Below are positions 21,530 through 30,025 of a stretch of 33,796 nt of DNA, piece by piece. The notes under the pieces were generated by a model. It was not told the DNA's origin and searched no databases. It saw nothing but the letters and a program-made list of their open reading frames with translations. The stretch is taken from NCBI GenBank assembly GCA_900543555.1, contig UQRL01000029.1, positions 1 to 33,796 on the forward strand, written 5' to 3'. Position 1 is the stretch's first letter, and each line of letters starts with the position of its first letter. Source of the stretch: an uncultured Oscillospiraceae bacterium (lineage in GTDB: Bacteria; Bacillota; Clostridia; Oscillospirales; Acutalibacteraceae). Position numbers and translations under genes: made by a program.

Positions 21530-22963
21530 ATGTCTGGAAAACTGACCACGCTGTTTGCCGCCCAGGATATGACCCAGGGCAGCCCCGCGGGGAACTTGAT
21601 CCGGTTCTCCGTCCCCCTGCTCATTGGCAACCTGGCCCAGCAGCTTTACTCCACGGTGGACTCCATCGTGGTGGGCGCCTATGTGGGGGACGGCGCCCTG
21701 GCCGCCGTGGGCGCCAGCGGCCCCATCCTCAACCTGCTTTTGGTGCTGTTCATGGGCATCTCGGTGGGCGCCAGCGTCATGGTGTCCCAGTACTTTGGCG
21801 CCCGGGACCGGGAGCGCTTGGAAGAGACCGTGGGCACCACCATTACCGCCACCGTTGTCTCCTCCATTTTCATCATGGTGGTAGGCCCCCTCATCACCCC
21901 GCCGGTGATGTCCGCCCTGGGCACCCCTGAGGAGATTTACGACATGTCCTGCACCTACCTGATCATCCTGTTCGCGGGCATCATCGGCAGCGCCTTTTAC
22001 AACATCCTCTCCGGCGTGCTGCGGGGCCTGGGGGATTCCGTCATGCCGGTGATCTTCCTCATCATCGCCTGCCTGCTGAACATCGTGCTGGACGTGTGGT
22101 TTGTGGCGGGCTTCCACTGGGATGTGGCCGGCGTGGCCATTGCCACCATTATCTCCCAGGTGGTCTCTGGCGGGCTGTGCCTTATCCGGCTGCTGCATAT
22201 GCGGGACGTCCTCCAGGTGAAGCCCTCCCATCTGCGGCCCAAGGCTGCGTTCCTCAAGCAGCTCATCCGGCTGGGCCTGCCCAGCGGATTGACCCAGGCC
22301 ATCTTCTCCTTCGCCATGATTATCGTCCAGTCCCTGACCAACTCCTTTGGCACGGTGGTCATCGCGGCCAACACCGCCGTGATGCGGGTGGACGGCTTTG
22401 CCATGATGCCCAACTTTACCTTTGGCACCACCATGACCACCTACACCGGCCAGAACATCGGCGCGGGCAAGCTGGACCGCTGCGTAAAGGGCACCCGGGA
22501 CGGCTTGAAGATCGGCCTGAGCGTCTCTGTGGTGCTGGTGACCCTGATCTTGATTTTCGGCCAGTATCTGATGCAGATGTTCACCTCCACCCCAGAGGTC
22601 ATCTCCACCGGCATGCGGATGCTGCGGATTCTGGCGGTGGGCTACATCGCCATGGGCGTCACCCAAATCCTCTCCGGCGTGATGCGGGGCGCGGGGGACA
22701 CCATGACCCCCATGTGGATCTCCATTATCACCACGGTCATTATCCGGGTGCCCATCGCCTATGGGTTGGAATTCCTCACCCGGCCCGAGGGCGGCGCCAT
22801 GGGTTCCGGCACCCCGGACCCCCTGTTTGTGTCCATACTCATCAGCTGGGTTATGGGTGCGGTGATCACCTCCATCGCCTTCCGTATGGGCCGCTGGAAG
22901 AAAAAGTCCATTGTGTCCTCCCAGCAGGAAGCGGGCAGCGCGGAAGAGGGGGCTTCTAAGTAA
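21530..22963 (+). CDS. MATE family efflux transporter
   Basis: The 477-residue protein has the 12-helix multidrug and toxic compound extrusion fold, exporting cationic or metabolic compounds in exchange for Na+ or H+. FSVPLLIGNLAQQLYSTVDSIVVGAYVG at the start, and VMVSQYFGARD after helix 2, are typical. SGVLRGLGDSVMPV, repeated in the second half as SGVMRGAGDTMTPM, shows the internal two-fold repeat. The sequence style fits the DinF/NorM-like clostridial subgroup. It is monocistronic with its own promoter and tandem terminators. The substrate is unknown. Confidence 0.93.
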   Translation: MSGKLTTLFAAQDMTQGSPAGNLIRFSVPLLIGNLAQQLYSTVDSIVVGAYVGDGALAAVGASGPILNLLLVLFMGISVGASVMVSQYFGARDRERLEETVGTTITATVVSSIFIMVVGPLITPPVMSALGTPEEIYDMSCTYLIILFAGIIGSAFYNILSGVLRGLGDSVMPVIFLIIACLLNIVLDVWFVAGFHWDVAGVAIATIISQVVSGGLCLIRLLHMRDVLQVKPSHLRPKAAFLKQLIRLGLPSGLTQAIFSFAMIIVQSLTNSFGTVVIAANTAVMRVDGFAMMPNFTFGTTMTTYTGQNIGAGKLDRCVKGTRDGLKIGLSVSVVLVTLILIFGQYLMQMFTSTPEVISTGMRMLRILAVGYIAMGVTQILSGVMRGAGDTMTPMWISIITTVIIRVPIAYGLEFLTRPEGGAMGSGTPDPLFVSILISWVMGAVITSIAFRMGRWKKKSIVSSQQEAGSAEEGASK

Positions 22964-22970
22964 ATGGGAA

Positions 22971-23002
22971 AAACCAGAGAGCTCCGCGGGGCTCTCTGGT
23001 TT
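22971..23002 (+). terminator. First terminator hairpin after the MATE gene
   Basis: AAACCAGAGAGC (22971-22982) and GCTCTCTGGTTT (22991-23002), a 12-bp stem around CCGCGG, ending in TTT. Confidence 0.75.
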
Positions 23003-23013
23003 GCAGCAAAAAA

Positions 23014-23042
23014 GGCTGGGAGCGCGCTCCCGGCCTTTTTTT
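23014..23042. terminator. Second terminator hairpin, shared with the convergent L,D-transpeptidase gene
   Basis: GGCTGGGAGC (23014-23023) and GCTCCCGGCC (23026-23035, one T-G pair), flanked by A6 on the left and T7 on the right, so it can stop both strands. Confidence 0.9.
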
Positions 23043-23057
23043 GTATGTCCCAAGATT

Positions 23058-24974
23058 TTAATGGCAGCCCCGCTGCTGGCAGGCGTAGTAGGCGGTGGGA
23101 TCGGTGGGGTCCCAGGTGTGCCAAGAGGGCAGCTGCAGGCCGCTGGGCTTCTTCAGGGGCCCGTCGGTCTCTGTGGGGGAGATGTACACCTGGGTGCCCA
23201 GCTGGCAGTTGTCATAGATCCATTTGGCGTCCCGGCAGTTCAGCCGGATGCAGCCCAGAGAGCGGGTCTGGCCCAGGCGGTTGTACTCCTCCACCTCCAG
23301 GTCGAAATTGTTGTAGGTCCAGTTGGGAACGGAGTGGAACAGGTAGCTGCCCTGAATCTGGGTGCACCACTGGGCCCAAGTGTCGCCCACCATCTTCAGC
23401 CAGCGGTAGCGGGCGGGGGTGTAATAGGTGCCGGTGGGCGTTCCATAGCCGCAGGAGACCAGCATAGAGCGCACCGGCGTGTTGTACTTGCCCGTAGCGG
23501 GGTCCTTGGCGAAGATGATTAAATAGTTGGCGGGTTTGTACACCTTGATATAGTAGGGCCCGCTGACCACCCCTAAGCCGGAGATATCGTTGACCGCGGT
23601 GCCGTTTTGATAGTACCGCCGCCAGTCGCCGTCCATCCGGAAGCCGTTGAAAGCCGCGCCGGAAAGGCTGTCGAACACATACTTCACGCCGTTGATAGTG
23701 GTCTCTCCCCGGACTACCTTCCGGGTGGCGCTGTCCACATAGTAGAGCTTGCCGTTTTCCCGTACCCAGTGGCTCTCCACGGTGGACTCATCCTTTTCAT
23801 AGGTGTCCCACACTTCGGCGGTTTCCTCGTCCGCTCCCTCCACATGGTAGGTGTGAGAAGTGGAGGCCTCTACAATGGCGGCATAGCCCCAATGCTCGGG
23901 GAACAGGTCGTAGAAGTTCTTCACATCGTCCAGTTCCTTCACCCCGGCGTCCGCCTGGCGGCCCAGCATCTTGTTCAGAATGGTCACCGCCTGAGCCCGG
24001 TTCACGGGGGAGTTGGGGGAAAATTCCCCTTCTCCCATGCCGTTGACCCAGCCCAGCTTGTGAGCGGTGTAGATATAGGGCGCCGCCCAGGAGGTGTCCT
24101 CCACATCGGAGAAGGGGCTCTCGCCGTACTCCAGGGTGGAGAAGGCCATGGCCATAGTGACAAACTCCGCCCGGGTGATCTGCCGGGTGGGCTTGAAGGT
24201 GCCGTCCTCATAGCCGGAGACAACCCCCAGGCCCGCCAGGGTCTCCACGGCGGCGGCATACCAGTCGGTTTCCTTCACATCGGAGAAGCTGCGCTTTTCC
24301 CAATCCGTAGAACGCAGCAGCTTATAGAACATGGTGGCCGCCTCCGCACGGGTGACGGCTTTGTCCGGGCAGAACAGGCCGGTGTCATAGCCAGAGATAT
24401 AGGAGCTGTGGTCCTCCACGTTCCGGCCCCAGCGGGCGGTGTAGGTCACATCCCCCGTGATGGGAAGGGTGGCGGGGTCCACCTTCTCGCCCTTTTCATT
24501 GAACCAGCCCAGAATGGCGGCGGCGGGCAGGGGCTGGATTTCCGGCACCAGGGAGGGGATCTGCCCCTCCTCCACCTCCAGGCTGGTGGAGCCAAAGCTG
24601 CCCATCTGGAAGGTGACGGTATAGCGCTTTACCTCAGGCGTGGGAGAGGGGGTGGGGCTGGGCGTCTCCGAGGGGGCCGGGGACTCGGTAGGGGAGGTCT
24701 CCGGCTGGCTCTCCTCCGGGTCCTGGCTGGGAGAGGGAGTGGGCGTGGGGGCTGTCACGGCAGAGCTTTCCGGGTCCTCCTCGGTGGAGGAGGGAGCTGG
24801 GGAGGACTCTGAAATCTGGGAGGACAGGGAGGTGTCCTCCTCCAGGGCTGCGGGGACGGGAGAGGCAGAGGCCTCCTCCGCCTGGGCGGGCAGGCTTCCC
24901 AGGGCCAGCAGGCAGCAAAGGGTGAGGCACAACAGGCAGGTGATGAGTTTTTTTGCTTTCGGACGGTGTTTCAT
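23058..24974 (-). CDS. Secreted SLH-domain L,D-transpeptidase (YkuD)
   Basis: The 638-residue exported protein is modular. It has a signal peptide (1-32, LPAQA/EE), a Ser/Pro/Thr/Glu-rich linker (33-115), and a repeat resembling the Listeria-Bacteroides/InlB B repeat ending YTARW (117-181). Three S-layer-homology motifs follow at about 190-340 (FSDV...TRAEFVTM type). Next is an aromatic cell-wall-binding-like repeat stretch (about 403-460; GKLYYVDSATRKVV, WRRYYQNGTAV). A YkuD domain (about 470-600) ends the enzyme part, with H547 and the nucleophile C575 in SLGCIRLNCRDA. YkuD enzymes make 3-3 crosslinks in peptidoglycan or attach proteins to it. SLH motifs would hold it on secondary wall polymer. 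A second cysteine at 580 and a Cys-rich tail are unusual. Confidence 0.9.
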   Translation of the reverse strand: MKHRPKAKKLITCLLCLTLCCLLALGSLPAQAEEASASPVPAALEEDTSLSSQISESSPAPSSTEEDPESSAVTAPTPTPSPSQDPEESQPETSPTESPAPSETPSPTPSPTPEVKRYTVTFQMGSFGSTSLEVEEGQIPSLVPEIQPLPAAAILGWFNEKGEKVDPATLPITGDVTYTARWGRNVEDHSSYISGYDTGLFCPDKAVTRAEAATMFYKLLRSTDWEKRSFSDVKETDWYAAAVETLAGLGVVSGYEDGTFKPTRQITRAEFVTMAMAFSTLEYGESPFSDVEDTSWAAPYIYTAHKLGWVNGMGEGEFSPNSPVNRAQAVTILNKMLGRQADAGVKELDDVKNFYDLFPEHWGYAAIVEASTSHTYHVEGADEETAEVWDTYEKDESTVESHWVRENGKLYYVDSATRKVVRGETTINGVKYVFDSLSGAAFNGFRMDGDWRRYYQNGTAVNDISGLGVVSGPYYIKVYKPANYLIIFAKDPATGKYNTPVRSMLVSCGYGTPTGTYYTPARYRWLKMVGDTWAQWCTQIQGSYLFHSVPNWTYNNFDLEVEEYNRLGQTRSLGCIRLNCRDAKWIYDNCQLGTQVYISPTETDGPLKKPSGLQLPSWHTWDPTDPTAYYACQQRGCH

Positions 24975-25020
24975 AGCGCAGGTCTCCGTTCTATTCAGTG
25001 TGTGTGGTTTTGTTTCCTCT

Positions 25021-25049
25021 ATTATAAGGCAAGAACGCCAGGAAGAAAA
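25021..25049 (-). promoter_or_regulatory. Possible promoter of the L,D-transpeptidase gene
   Basis: On the minus strand TATAAT (25026-25021) has TTTTCT (25049-25044) at 17 bp. The -10 is perfect, the -35 is weak. Confidence 0.5.
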
Positions 25050-25162
25050 GAAAAATTTGGTTTACAAAATTTTGCTATTCTGCCGGATTTTCCGGGGATG
25101 GGGAAATCCTTCCCGTTTCTTAGACGGGGAGGGGGAGAAAAGGGTGACAGGCCGAAAAAATT

Positions 25163-25192
25163 TTGCGCTTCCCCCGGTGGCTGTGCTACAAT
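25163..25192 (+). promoter_or_regulatory. Promoter of the PAS-gpsA-radC operon
   Basis: TTGCGC (25163-25168), 18-bp spacer, then TACAAT (25187-25192) preceded by TGC (extended -10). An in-frame ATG at 25191 lies inside this -10 box and therefore cannot be the start of the gene that follows. Confidence 0.75.
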
Positions 25193-25229
25193 GACAGGGA
25201 ACATAGCCAGCAGAAAGGAGCGCGCGCTG

Positions 25230-25592
25230 ATGGAGCTTATAGACCAGAGCAGCATTATGAAGGGGATTCTGGACAGCTATCCCTATCCCATTGTCTTTGT
25301 GGATGACACCTATACCATCCGCTTCCTCAACCGGTACGCGGAGTACCACTATTACCAGGAGCGGGGCTACGGCCCCCTGCTGGGCAAAAGCATTTTCGAC
25401 TGCCACGACCAGGAGAGCTCGAAGCAGCGCATCCGGGCGGCCTTTGAGAAGATGAAAAAGGACGGCAAGGAGATTTTCTTAAAGGTCAACGCCCGGAACC
25501 AGCGGCTGTATATGCAGCCGGTGCGGGGCGAGTCGGGCAGGCTCATCGGCTTTTTCGAGCGGTTCGAGCTGAACCTGGAGGTGCGGCAGTGA
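25230..25592 (+). CDS. Single PAS-domain protein
   Basis: The 120-residue product is essentially one PAS domain. ILDSYPYPIVFVDDTYTIRFLNRYAEYHYY gives the first strands, LLGKSIFDCHDQESSKQRIRAAFEKM the FG-loop region, and LYMQPVRGESGRLIGFFERFE the closing strands. It resembles the C-terminal PAS module of DUF438 proteins, including the C-H after the F-helix (DCHDQES), but no output domain is attached. It probably acts by protein contact or ligand binding. The ATG at 25230 follows AGAAAGGAG by nine bases. The gpsA GTG overlaps its stop codon, implying coupled expression. Confidence 0.75.
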   Translation: MELIDQSSIMKGILDSYPYPIVFVDDTYTIRFLNRYAEYHYYQERGYGPLLGKSIFDCHDQESSKQRIRAAFEKMKKDGKEIFLKVNARNQRLYMQPVRGESGRLIGFFERFELNLEVRQ

Positions 25593-26545
25593 GGGTCTCG
25601 GTGCTGGGCTGCGGCCGCTGGGGCACGTTCCTGGCCTGGTACCTCCGCCGTTCGGGCCAGGAGGTGACCCTCTATGGGCGGAAAGGCTCTAAGCGGATGG
25701 AGGGCTTGCTGGCCACCCGCACCAACGGGGTGGTATCCCTGCCGGAGGAGGTCCGCCTGACCCAGGATTTGCGGGAGGCATTGCAAAACGATACCCTGGT
25801 GGTCTCTGTGGGGTCCCAAAGCCTGCGGGGCCTGTTGGGAGAGGTGCGCGCCCTGGGAGGAGCGGGCCGGCGCTTTGTGCTGTGCATGAAGGGCCTGGAG
25901 GCCGCCACGGGCAAACGGCTTTCCGCCATCGTAAAGGAAGAGCTGGGGGAGGATACCCCGGTGGCCGTGTGGCTGGGGCCCGGCCATGTGCAGGAGTTCA
26001 CAGCGGGCGTTCCCAACTGCATGGTGCTGGACAGCCAGGACGAGGCCCTGCAGGAGGAGCTCATCACCGCCTTTTCCAGCCAGCTCATCCGCTTTTACTA
26101 TGGCAGGGACATGATTGGCAATGAGATTGGCGGGGCCTCGAAGAATGTCATCGGCATTGCCGCGGGCATGCTGGACGGCCTGGGCCTCTCCTCCCTGAAG
26201 GGGGCGCTGATGAGCCGGGGCACCCGGGAGATCGCCCGGCTCATCAAGGCCCTGGGGGGCAACGAGCTCTCCGCCTACGGCCTGTGCCATCTGGGGGACT
26301 ACGAGGCCACGGTGTTCTCCCCCTACAGCCACAACCGCCGGTATGGAGAGGCCTTTGTCACCGGGGAGCCCTTTGGGGAGCTGGCAGAGGGGGCGTACAC
26401 CGTGAAGGCCCTGGTGCGCCTTGGAGAGGAGCATGGGGTGTCCCTGCCCATTTGCCAGGCAGTGGACCGGGTGCTCTACCAAGGGGAGGACCCCCGCCGG
26501 ACCCTGGACGGGCTGTTTTCCCGCAGCCTGAAGCAGGAATTTTAG
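25589..26545 (+). CDS. gpsA: NAD(P)H-dependent glycerol-3-phosphate dehydrogenase
   Basis: GpsA reduces dihydroxyacetone phosphate to sn-glycerol-3-phosphate, the backbone of membrane phospholipids. The 318-residue protein starts with VSVLGCGRWG (G7-x-G-x2-G Rossmann loop). GPGHVQEF, GGASKNVIGIAAGMLDG with the catalytic lysine, and LGDYEATVFSPYSHNRRYG correspond to family blocks GPS-A, LKNxxAIxxG and LGDLxxTxxSxxSRNRxxG, with several substitutions. The GTG start overlaps the preceding stop (GTGA). The next gene, radC, starts 36 bp downstream with its own AAGGAGG. Confidence 0.88.
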   Translation: MRVSVLGCGRWGTFLAWYLRRSGQEVTLYGRKGSKRMEGLLATRTNGVVSLPEEVRLTQDLREALQNDTLVVSVGSQSLRGLLGEVRALGGAGRRFVLCMKGLEAATGKRLSAIVKEELGEDTPVAVWLGPGHVQEFTAGVPNCMVLDSQDEALQEELITAFSSQLIRFYYGRDMIGNEIGGASKNVIGIAAGMLDGLGLSSLKGALMSRGTREIARLIKALGGNELSAYGLCHLGDYEATVFSPYSHNRRYGEAFVTGEPFGELAEGAYTVKALVRLGEEHGVSLPICQAVDRVLYQGEDPRRTLDGLFSRSLKQEF

Positions 26546-26581
26546 AGGGGAGCCCCTGAAAATCGCAAGGAGGGAACGTGT

Positions 26582-27325
26582 ATGAAAAAGAAAAAGGAAG
26601 AGGGAGGGCCCGCCTCCCTGGAGGAGACGCACTACCGGACCCTGCTGCAGGAGGCCCTCAGCTTTGTGCTGCCAGAGCGCCAGGCCCAGCGCTTTACCGC
26701 CATGCTGCTGGAGCGGTTTGGGAGCTTTGCGGGGGTGTTTTTGGCGCCGGAAGAGGAGCTGGCCGCCCTGCTGGGGGAGAAGCGGGCCCCGCGCTACCTG
26801 CGTCTGACCACAGAGCTGGCCCGGGCCTATTTGGAGGACAGCTCCCGGGACCTGAAGCATGTCTATGACACGGACTCTGCCGTGGAGCTGTTCCGGCCCA
26901 AGCTGTTGGGGCGCACCACAGAGGCTGTGTGCCTGATGCTGCTGGACGGCCAGGCGCGCCTGCTCTATAACGACATCCTCTCCGAGGGGTCCATCTCCGC
27001 GGTGCCGGTGTATATCCGAAGGCTGCTGCAGCTGTGCATTCGCTATGACGCCCAGCATGTACTGCTGGCCCACAACCATCCCAGCGGCAACGCTGCCGCC
27101 TCTCAAAACGACATTGTGGCCACCCGCCAGGTGGAGATGGCCCTGGAAAGCATTGACGCCACCTTGAACGACCACATCATCTTTGCCGGGGATGACTACC
27201 ACTCCTTTGCCAAAAGCGGCTGGCTGTGGACCGCGAAGCGGGAGGTGCGCCGCCAGCGCCAAGAGGAGCTGCAGGCTTCTCGGGAGGAGGAACGGGAAAT
27301 CCTGCGGAGAGGCGGGCTGCTGTAA
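26582..27325 (+). CDS. radC: RadC-family JAB1/MPN metalloprotein
   Basis: The 247-residue protein has an N-terminal helix-hairpin-helix-like part (about 18-90) and a C-terminal JAB domain. Zinc ligands are readable: E135 (LSEGSIS), H164 and H166 (HNHPSGN), and D177. RadC was first linked to DNA repair but later work questions this; its biochemical role is unsettled. The N-terminus is unusually lysine- and glutamate-rich, and the tail after residue 225 is a charged helix. It lies between gpsA and uvrB. No terminator is visible before the uvrB promoter, so read-through is likely. Confidence 0.92.
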   Translation: MKKKKEEGGPASLEETHYRTLLQEALSFVLPERQAQRFTAMLLERFGSFAGVFLAPEEELAALLGEKRAPRYLRLTTELARAYLEDSSRDLKHVYDTDSAVELFRPKLLGRTTEAVCLMLLDGQARLLYNDILSEGSISAVPVYIRRLLQLCIRYDAQHVLLAHNHPSGNAAASQNDIVATRQVEMALESIDATLNDHIIFAGDDYHSFAKSGWLWTAKREVRRQRQEELQASREEEREILRRGGLL

Positions 27326-27380
27326 GGCCTCGGCTGGGGGATATTTTGGGGGAAAAGCGGGAAAATTTTTCTCAAAGGCG

Positions 27381-27409
27381 TTGACAAGGGGGACCGGGTG
27401 TAGTAAGAT
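27381..27409 (+). promoter_or_regulatory. uvrB promoter
   Basis: Consensus TTGACA (27381-27386), 17-bp spacer, TAAGAT (27404-27409); start of transcription is expected near 27416, at the SOS box. Confidence 0.85.
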
Positions 27410-27415
27410 GAAATC

Positions 27416-27429
27416 CGAATATATGTTCG
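27416..27429. promoter_or_regulatory. LexA operator (SOS box) at uvrB
   Basis: CGAATATATGTTCG differs by one base from the Gram-positive SOS consensus CGAACATATGTTCG. It covers about +1 to +14 of the uvrB transcript, where bound LexA would block initiation. Confidence 0.85.
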
Positions 27430-27459
27430 CATCAATTGGCGGAGAAGGGAGCGGGGAAT

Positions 27460-29472
27460 ATGAGCGAGGGAATGGCTGAAAGGTTCCAGCTGGTGTCCAA
27501 TTACCAGCCCACGGGGGACCAGCCCCAGGCCATCCAACAGCTGGTGAAGGGCCTGAACACAGGCATGAAGGAGCAGACGCTGCTGGGTGTCACCGGCTCT
27601 GGCAAGACCTTCACCATGGCAAACGTCATTGCCCAGGTGAACCGGCCCACCCTGGTGCTGGCCCACAACAAGACCCTGGCCGCCCAGCTGTGCTCGGAGT
27701 TTCGGGAGTTCTTCCCCAACAACGCGGTGGAGTACTTCGTCTCCTACTACGACTACTACCAGCCGGAGGCCTACATCCCCCAGACGGATACCTACATTGA
27801 AAAGGATTCCGCCATCAACGACGAGATCGACAAGCTGCGCCACAGCGCCACCAGCGCCCTGTCCGAGCGGCGGGACGTGATCATCGTGGCCTCTGTCTCC
27901 TGCATCTACTCCCTGGGCGACCCCATCGACTACCGCACCATGGTCATCTCCCTGCGGCCCGGCATGGAAAAGGACCGGGACGAGCTCTTAAAAAAGCTGG
28001 TGGAGCTGCAGTACGAGCGCAACGACGTGAACTTCATCCGCAACAAGTTCCGGGTCCGGGGGGACGTGGTGGAGATCTTCCCCGCCAACGCCACGGACAA
28101 GGCTGTGCGGGTGGAGTTCTTCGGGGACGAGATCGACCGGCTGACAGAGTTTAACCCCCTGACAGGGGACGCCATTTCCGAGCTGAAGCACATTGCCATC
28201 TACCCGGCCTCTCACTACATCGTGCCCAAGGAGAAGATGGACAAGGCCATCCGGGATATCGAGCGGGAGATGGAGCAGCGGGTGGACTACTTTAAAAGCG
28301 AGGGCAAGCTCATCGAGGCCCAACGCATTGAGCAGCGCACCCGCTACGACATGGAGATGCTCCAGGAGATCGGCTTCTGCAAGGGCATTGAGAACTACTC
28401 CCGGGTGCTCTCCGGCCGGGAGCCGGGCAGCGCGCCCTTTACGCTGATCGACTACTTCCCCGAGGACTTTGTGCTGTTCGTGGACGAGTCCCACGTCACC
28501 CTGCCCCAGGTGCGGGGCATGTACGCCGGGGACCGGGCCCGGAAGGAGATGCTGGTCAACTACGGCTTCCGTCTGCCCTCCGCCTTTGACAACCGGCCCT
28601 TAAACTTCGATGAGTTCTACTCCCACATCAACCAGGCCATTTTCGTCAGCGCCACCCCCGGGGACTTGGAGCTGGAGAAGTCCGCCCAGGTGGTGGAGCA
28701 GGTCATCCGGCCCACCGGGCTTTTGGACCCCAAAATCACCGTAAAGCCCACGGACGGCCAGATCGACGATTTGATTTCCGAAATCAACCTGCGGGTGGAG
28801 AAGGGCGAGCGGGTGCTGGTCACCACCCTGACCAAGAAAATGGCCGAGGACCTGACGGGCTACCTGGAGGGCTACGGCATCCGGGTGCGGTACATGCACC
28901 ACGATATCGACACCGTGGAGCGCATGGAGATTATCCGGGATTTGCGCCTGGGCGAGTTCGACGTTCTCGTTGGCATCAACCTGCTGCGGGAGGGCCTGGA
29001 CATCCCCGAGGTGTCCCTGGTGGCCATTTTGGACGCGGACAAGGAGGGCTTTCTCCGCAGCGGCCGCAGCCTGATCCAGACCATCGGCCGGGCCGCCCGG
29101 AACGCCCAGGGCCAGGTCATCATGTACGCCGACGAGGTGACCCCCTCCATGGAGCAGGCCATCACCGAGACGGAGCGCCGCCGGGCCATCCAGGAGAAGT
29201 ACAACCAGGACCACGGCATCACCCCCCAGACCATCCGCAAGGACGTGGCGGACATCATCGAGATCTCCTCCCACAAGGAGGACGGGAAGAAAAAGAAGAA
29301 GCGCTACACCGCCGCCGAGCGCCAGGAGCTGATCCAGAAGTACACCAAGGAGATGAAGGCCGCCGCCAAGCTGCTGGAGTTTGAGCACGCCGCCTACCTG
29401 CGGGACAAGATCAAGGAGCTGGAGGGCAGCGGCCCCCTGCCGGGGAAAAAACGCCGGCTGCCCAAGCCCTGA
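27460..29472 (+). CDS. uvrB: UvrABC system protein B (excinuclease subunit)
   Basis: UvrB is the damage-verifying helicase-like subunit of nucleotide excision repair: it is loaded by UvrA and recruits UvrC. The 670-residue protein is full length. It has Walker A GVTGSGKT (43-50) and the beta-hairpin block starting [20 protein letters not shown]. The DEAD-like motif is LFVDESHVT, the helicase VI region [15 protein letters not shown] and then [11 protein letters not shown]-terminal UVR motif (about 625-660) would contact UvrC. The ATG at 27460 is chosen because AAGGGAGCGGGG precedes it; ATG 27472 is possible. It is controlled by a promoter with an SOS box and is the first gene of a run that reaches uvrA. 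Confidence 0.97.
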   Translation: MSEGMAERFQLVSNYQPTGDQPQAIQQLVKGLNTGMKEQTLLGVTGSGKTFTMANVIAQVNRPTLVLAHNKTLAAQLCSEFREFFPNNAVEYFVSYYDYYQPEAYIPQTDTYIEKDSAINDEIDKLRHSATSALSERRDVIIVASVSCIYSLGDPIDYRTMVISLRPGMEKDRDELLKKLVELQYERNDVNFIRNKFRVRGDVVEIFPANATDKAVRVEFFGDEIDRLTEFNPLTGDAISELKHIAIYPASHYIVPKEKMDKAIRDIEREMEQRVDYFKSEGKLIEAQRIEQRTRYDMEMLQEIGFCKGIENYSRVLSGREPGSAPFTLIDYFPEDFVLFVDESHVTLPQVRGMYAGDRARKEMLVNYGFRLPSAFDNRPLNFDEFYSHINQAIFVSATPGDLELEKSAQVVEQVIRPTGLLDPKITVKPTDGQIDDLISEINLRVEKGERVLVTTLTKKMAEDLTGYLEGYGIRVRYMHHDIDTVERMEIIRDLRLGEFDVLVGINLLREGLDIPEVSLVAILDADKEGFLRSGRSLIQTIGRAARNAQGQVIMYADEVTPSMEQAITETERRRAIQEKYNQDHGITPQTIRKDVADIIEISSHKEDGKKKKKRYTAAERQELIQKYTKEMKAAAKLLEFEHAAYLRDKIKELEGSGPLPGKKRRLPKP

Positions 29473-29490
29473 GAGATATGAGGAATTGAA

Positions 29491-30003
29491 ATGGAAATAC
29501 GGATTCGCCGGGCAGCTTTTTCAGATCTGCCCGCAGCCAAAGAGATGTACGCCGCCCTGGTGGCTCGGATGGACCAAGAGGGCTGGGGCGTGTGGGATGA
29601 GACCTATCCCCGGGACTTTGTGGAAAAGGACATAGAGCGGGGCCAGTTTTACCTGCTGTTGGAGGGGGACCGTCTGGCGGGGGCTTTTGCCCTGCCCGCC
29701 CACGACAACGGGGAGGGGGACGTGCCCTGGCAGGAGCCTTCTGCCCCGGCCCGCTACCTGTACCGGTTCGGCATCGCTGTGGAGTACGGCGGCCAGGGTC
29801 TGGGAAAAACGTCCTTGGGGCTCATAGAGGAGCTGGCCAAGTCCTTTGGGGCCCAGTATCTGAGGCTGTATGTGGCCCACGAAAACCTGCCTGCCATGGG
29901 CCTGTACCAAAAGGCGGGCTTTTCCCAACTGCCCGGGGAGTTCGGTGAAGTGCTGGAAGACGGCACCCGGTTGTTCGAGTACGCCTTTGAGAAGCGGTTG
30001 TGA
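29491..30003 (+). CDS. GNAT family N-acetyltransferase in the uvrB-uvrA run
   Basis: The 170-residue protein has GNAT strands in order: IRIRRAAFSDLPAAKEMYAALV at the start, then YLYRFGIAVEYGGQGLGKTSLGLIEEL. The latter contains the acetyl-CoA loop, written G-G-Q-G-L-G-K with a tyrosine where Q/R is usual. It ends with LRLYVAHENLPAMGLYQKAGF. The substrate is unknown. It starts 19 bp after uvrB with no terminator or clear promoter between, so it is probably in the SOS-controlled transcript. Confidence 0.88.
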   Translation: MEIRIRRAAFSDLPAAKEMYAALVARMDQEGWGVWDETYPRDFVEKDIERGQFYLLLEGDRLAGAFALPAHDNGEGDVPWQEPSAPARYLYRFGIAVEYGGQGLGKTSLGLIEELAKSFGAQYLRLYVAHENLPAMGLYQKAGFSQLPGEFGEVLEDGTRLFEYAFEKRL

Positions 30004-30025
30004 GGGATGAAAAGGAGTGTATACC

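Noticed and set aside
20960..23053. A 697-residue histidine-rich open frame antisense to the permease and MATE genes
   Set aside because: It is a by-product of high third-position GC in the real plus-strand genes, crosses two terminators and resembles no protein family.
23607..24812. A 401-residue plus-strand frame opposite the L,D-transpeptidase gene
   Set aside because: It mirrors the SLH and linker repeats; no ribosome site and no recognisable domain.
25191..25193. Upstream ATG as start of the PAS protein
   Set aside because: It lies inside the promoter -10 box and would not be transcribed; the ATG at 25230 has a good ribosome site.
25367..27262. A 631-residue antisense frame over gpsA and radC
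   Set aside because: The plus strand encodes clear GpsA and RadC; the antisense translation is low-complexity Gly/Leu/Gln/His.
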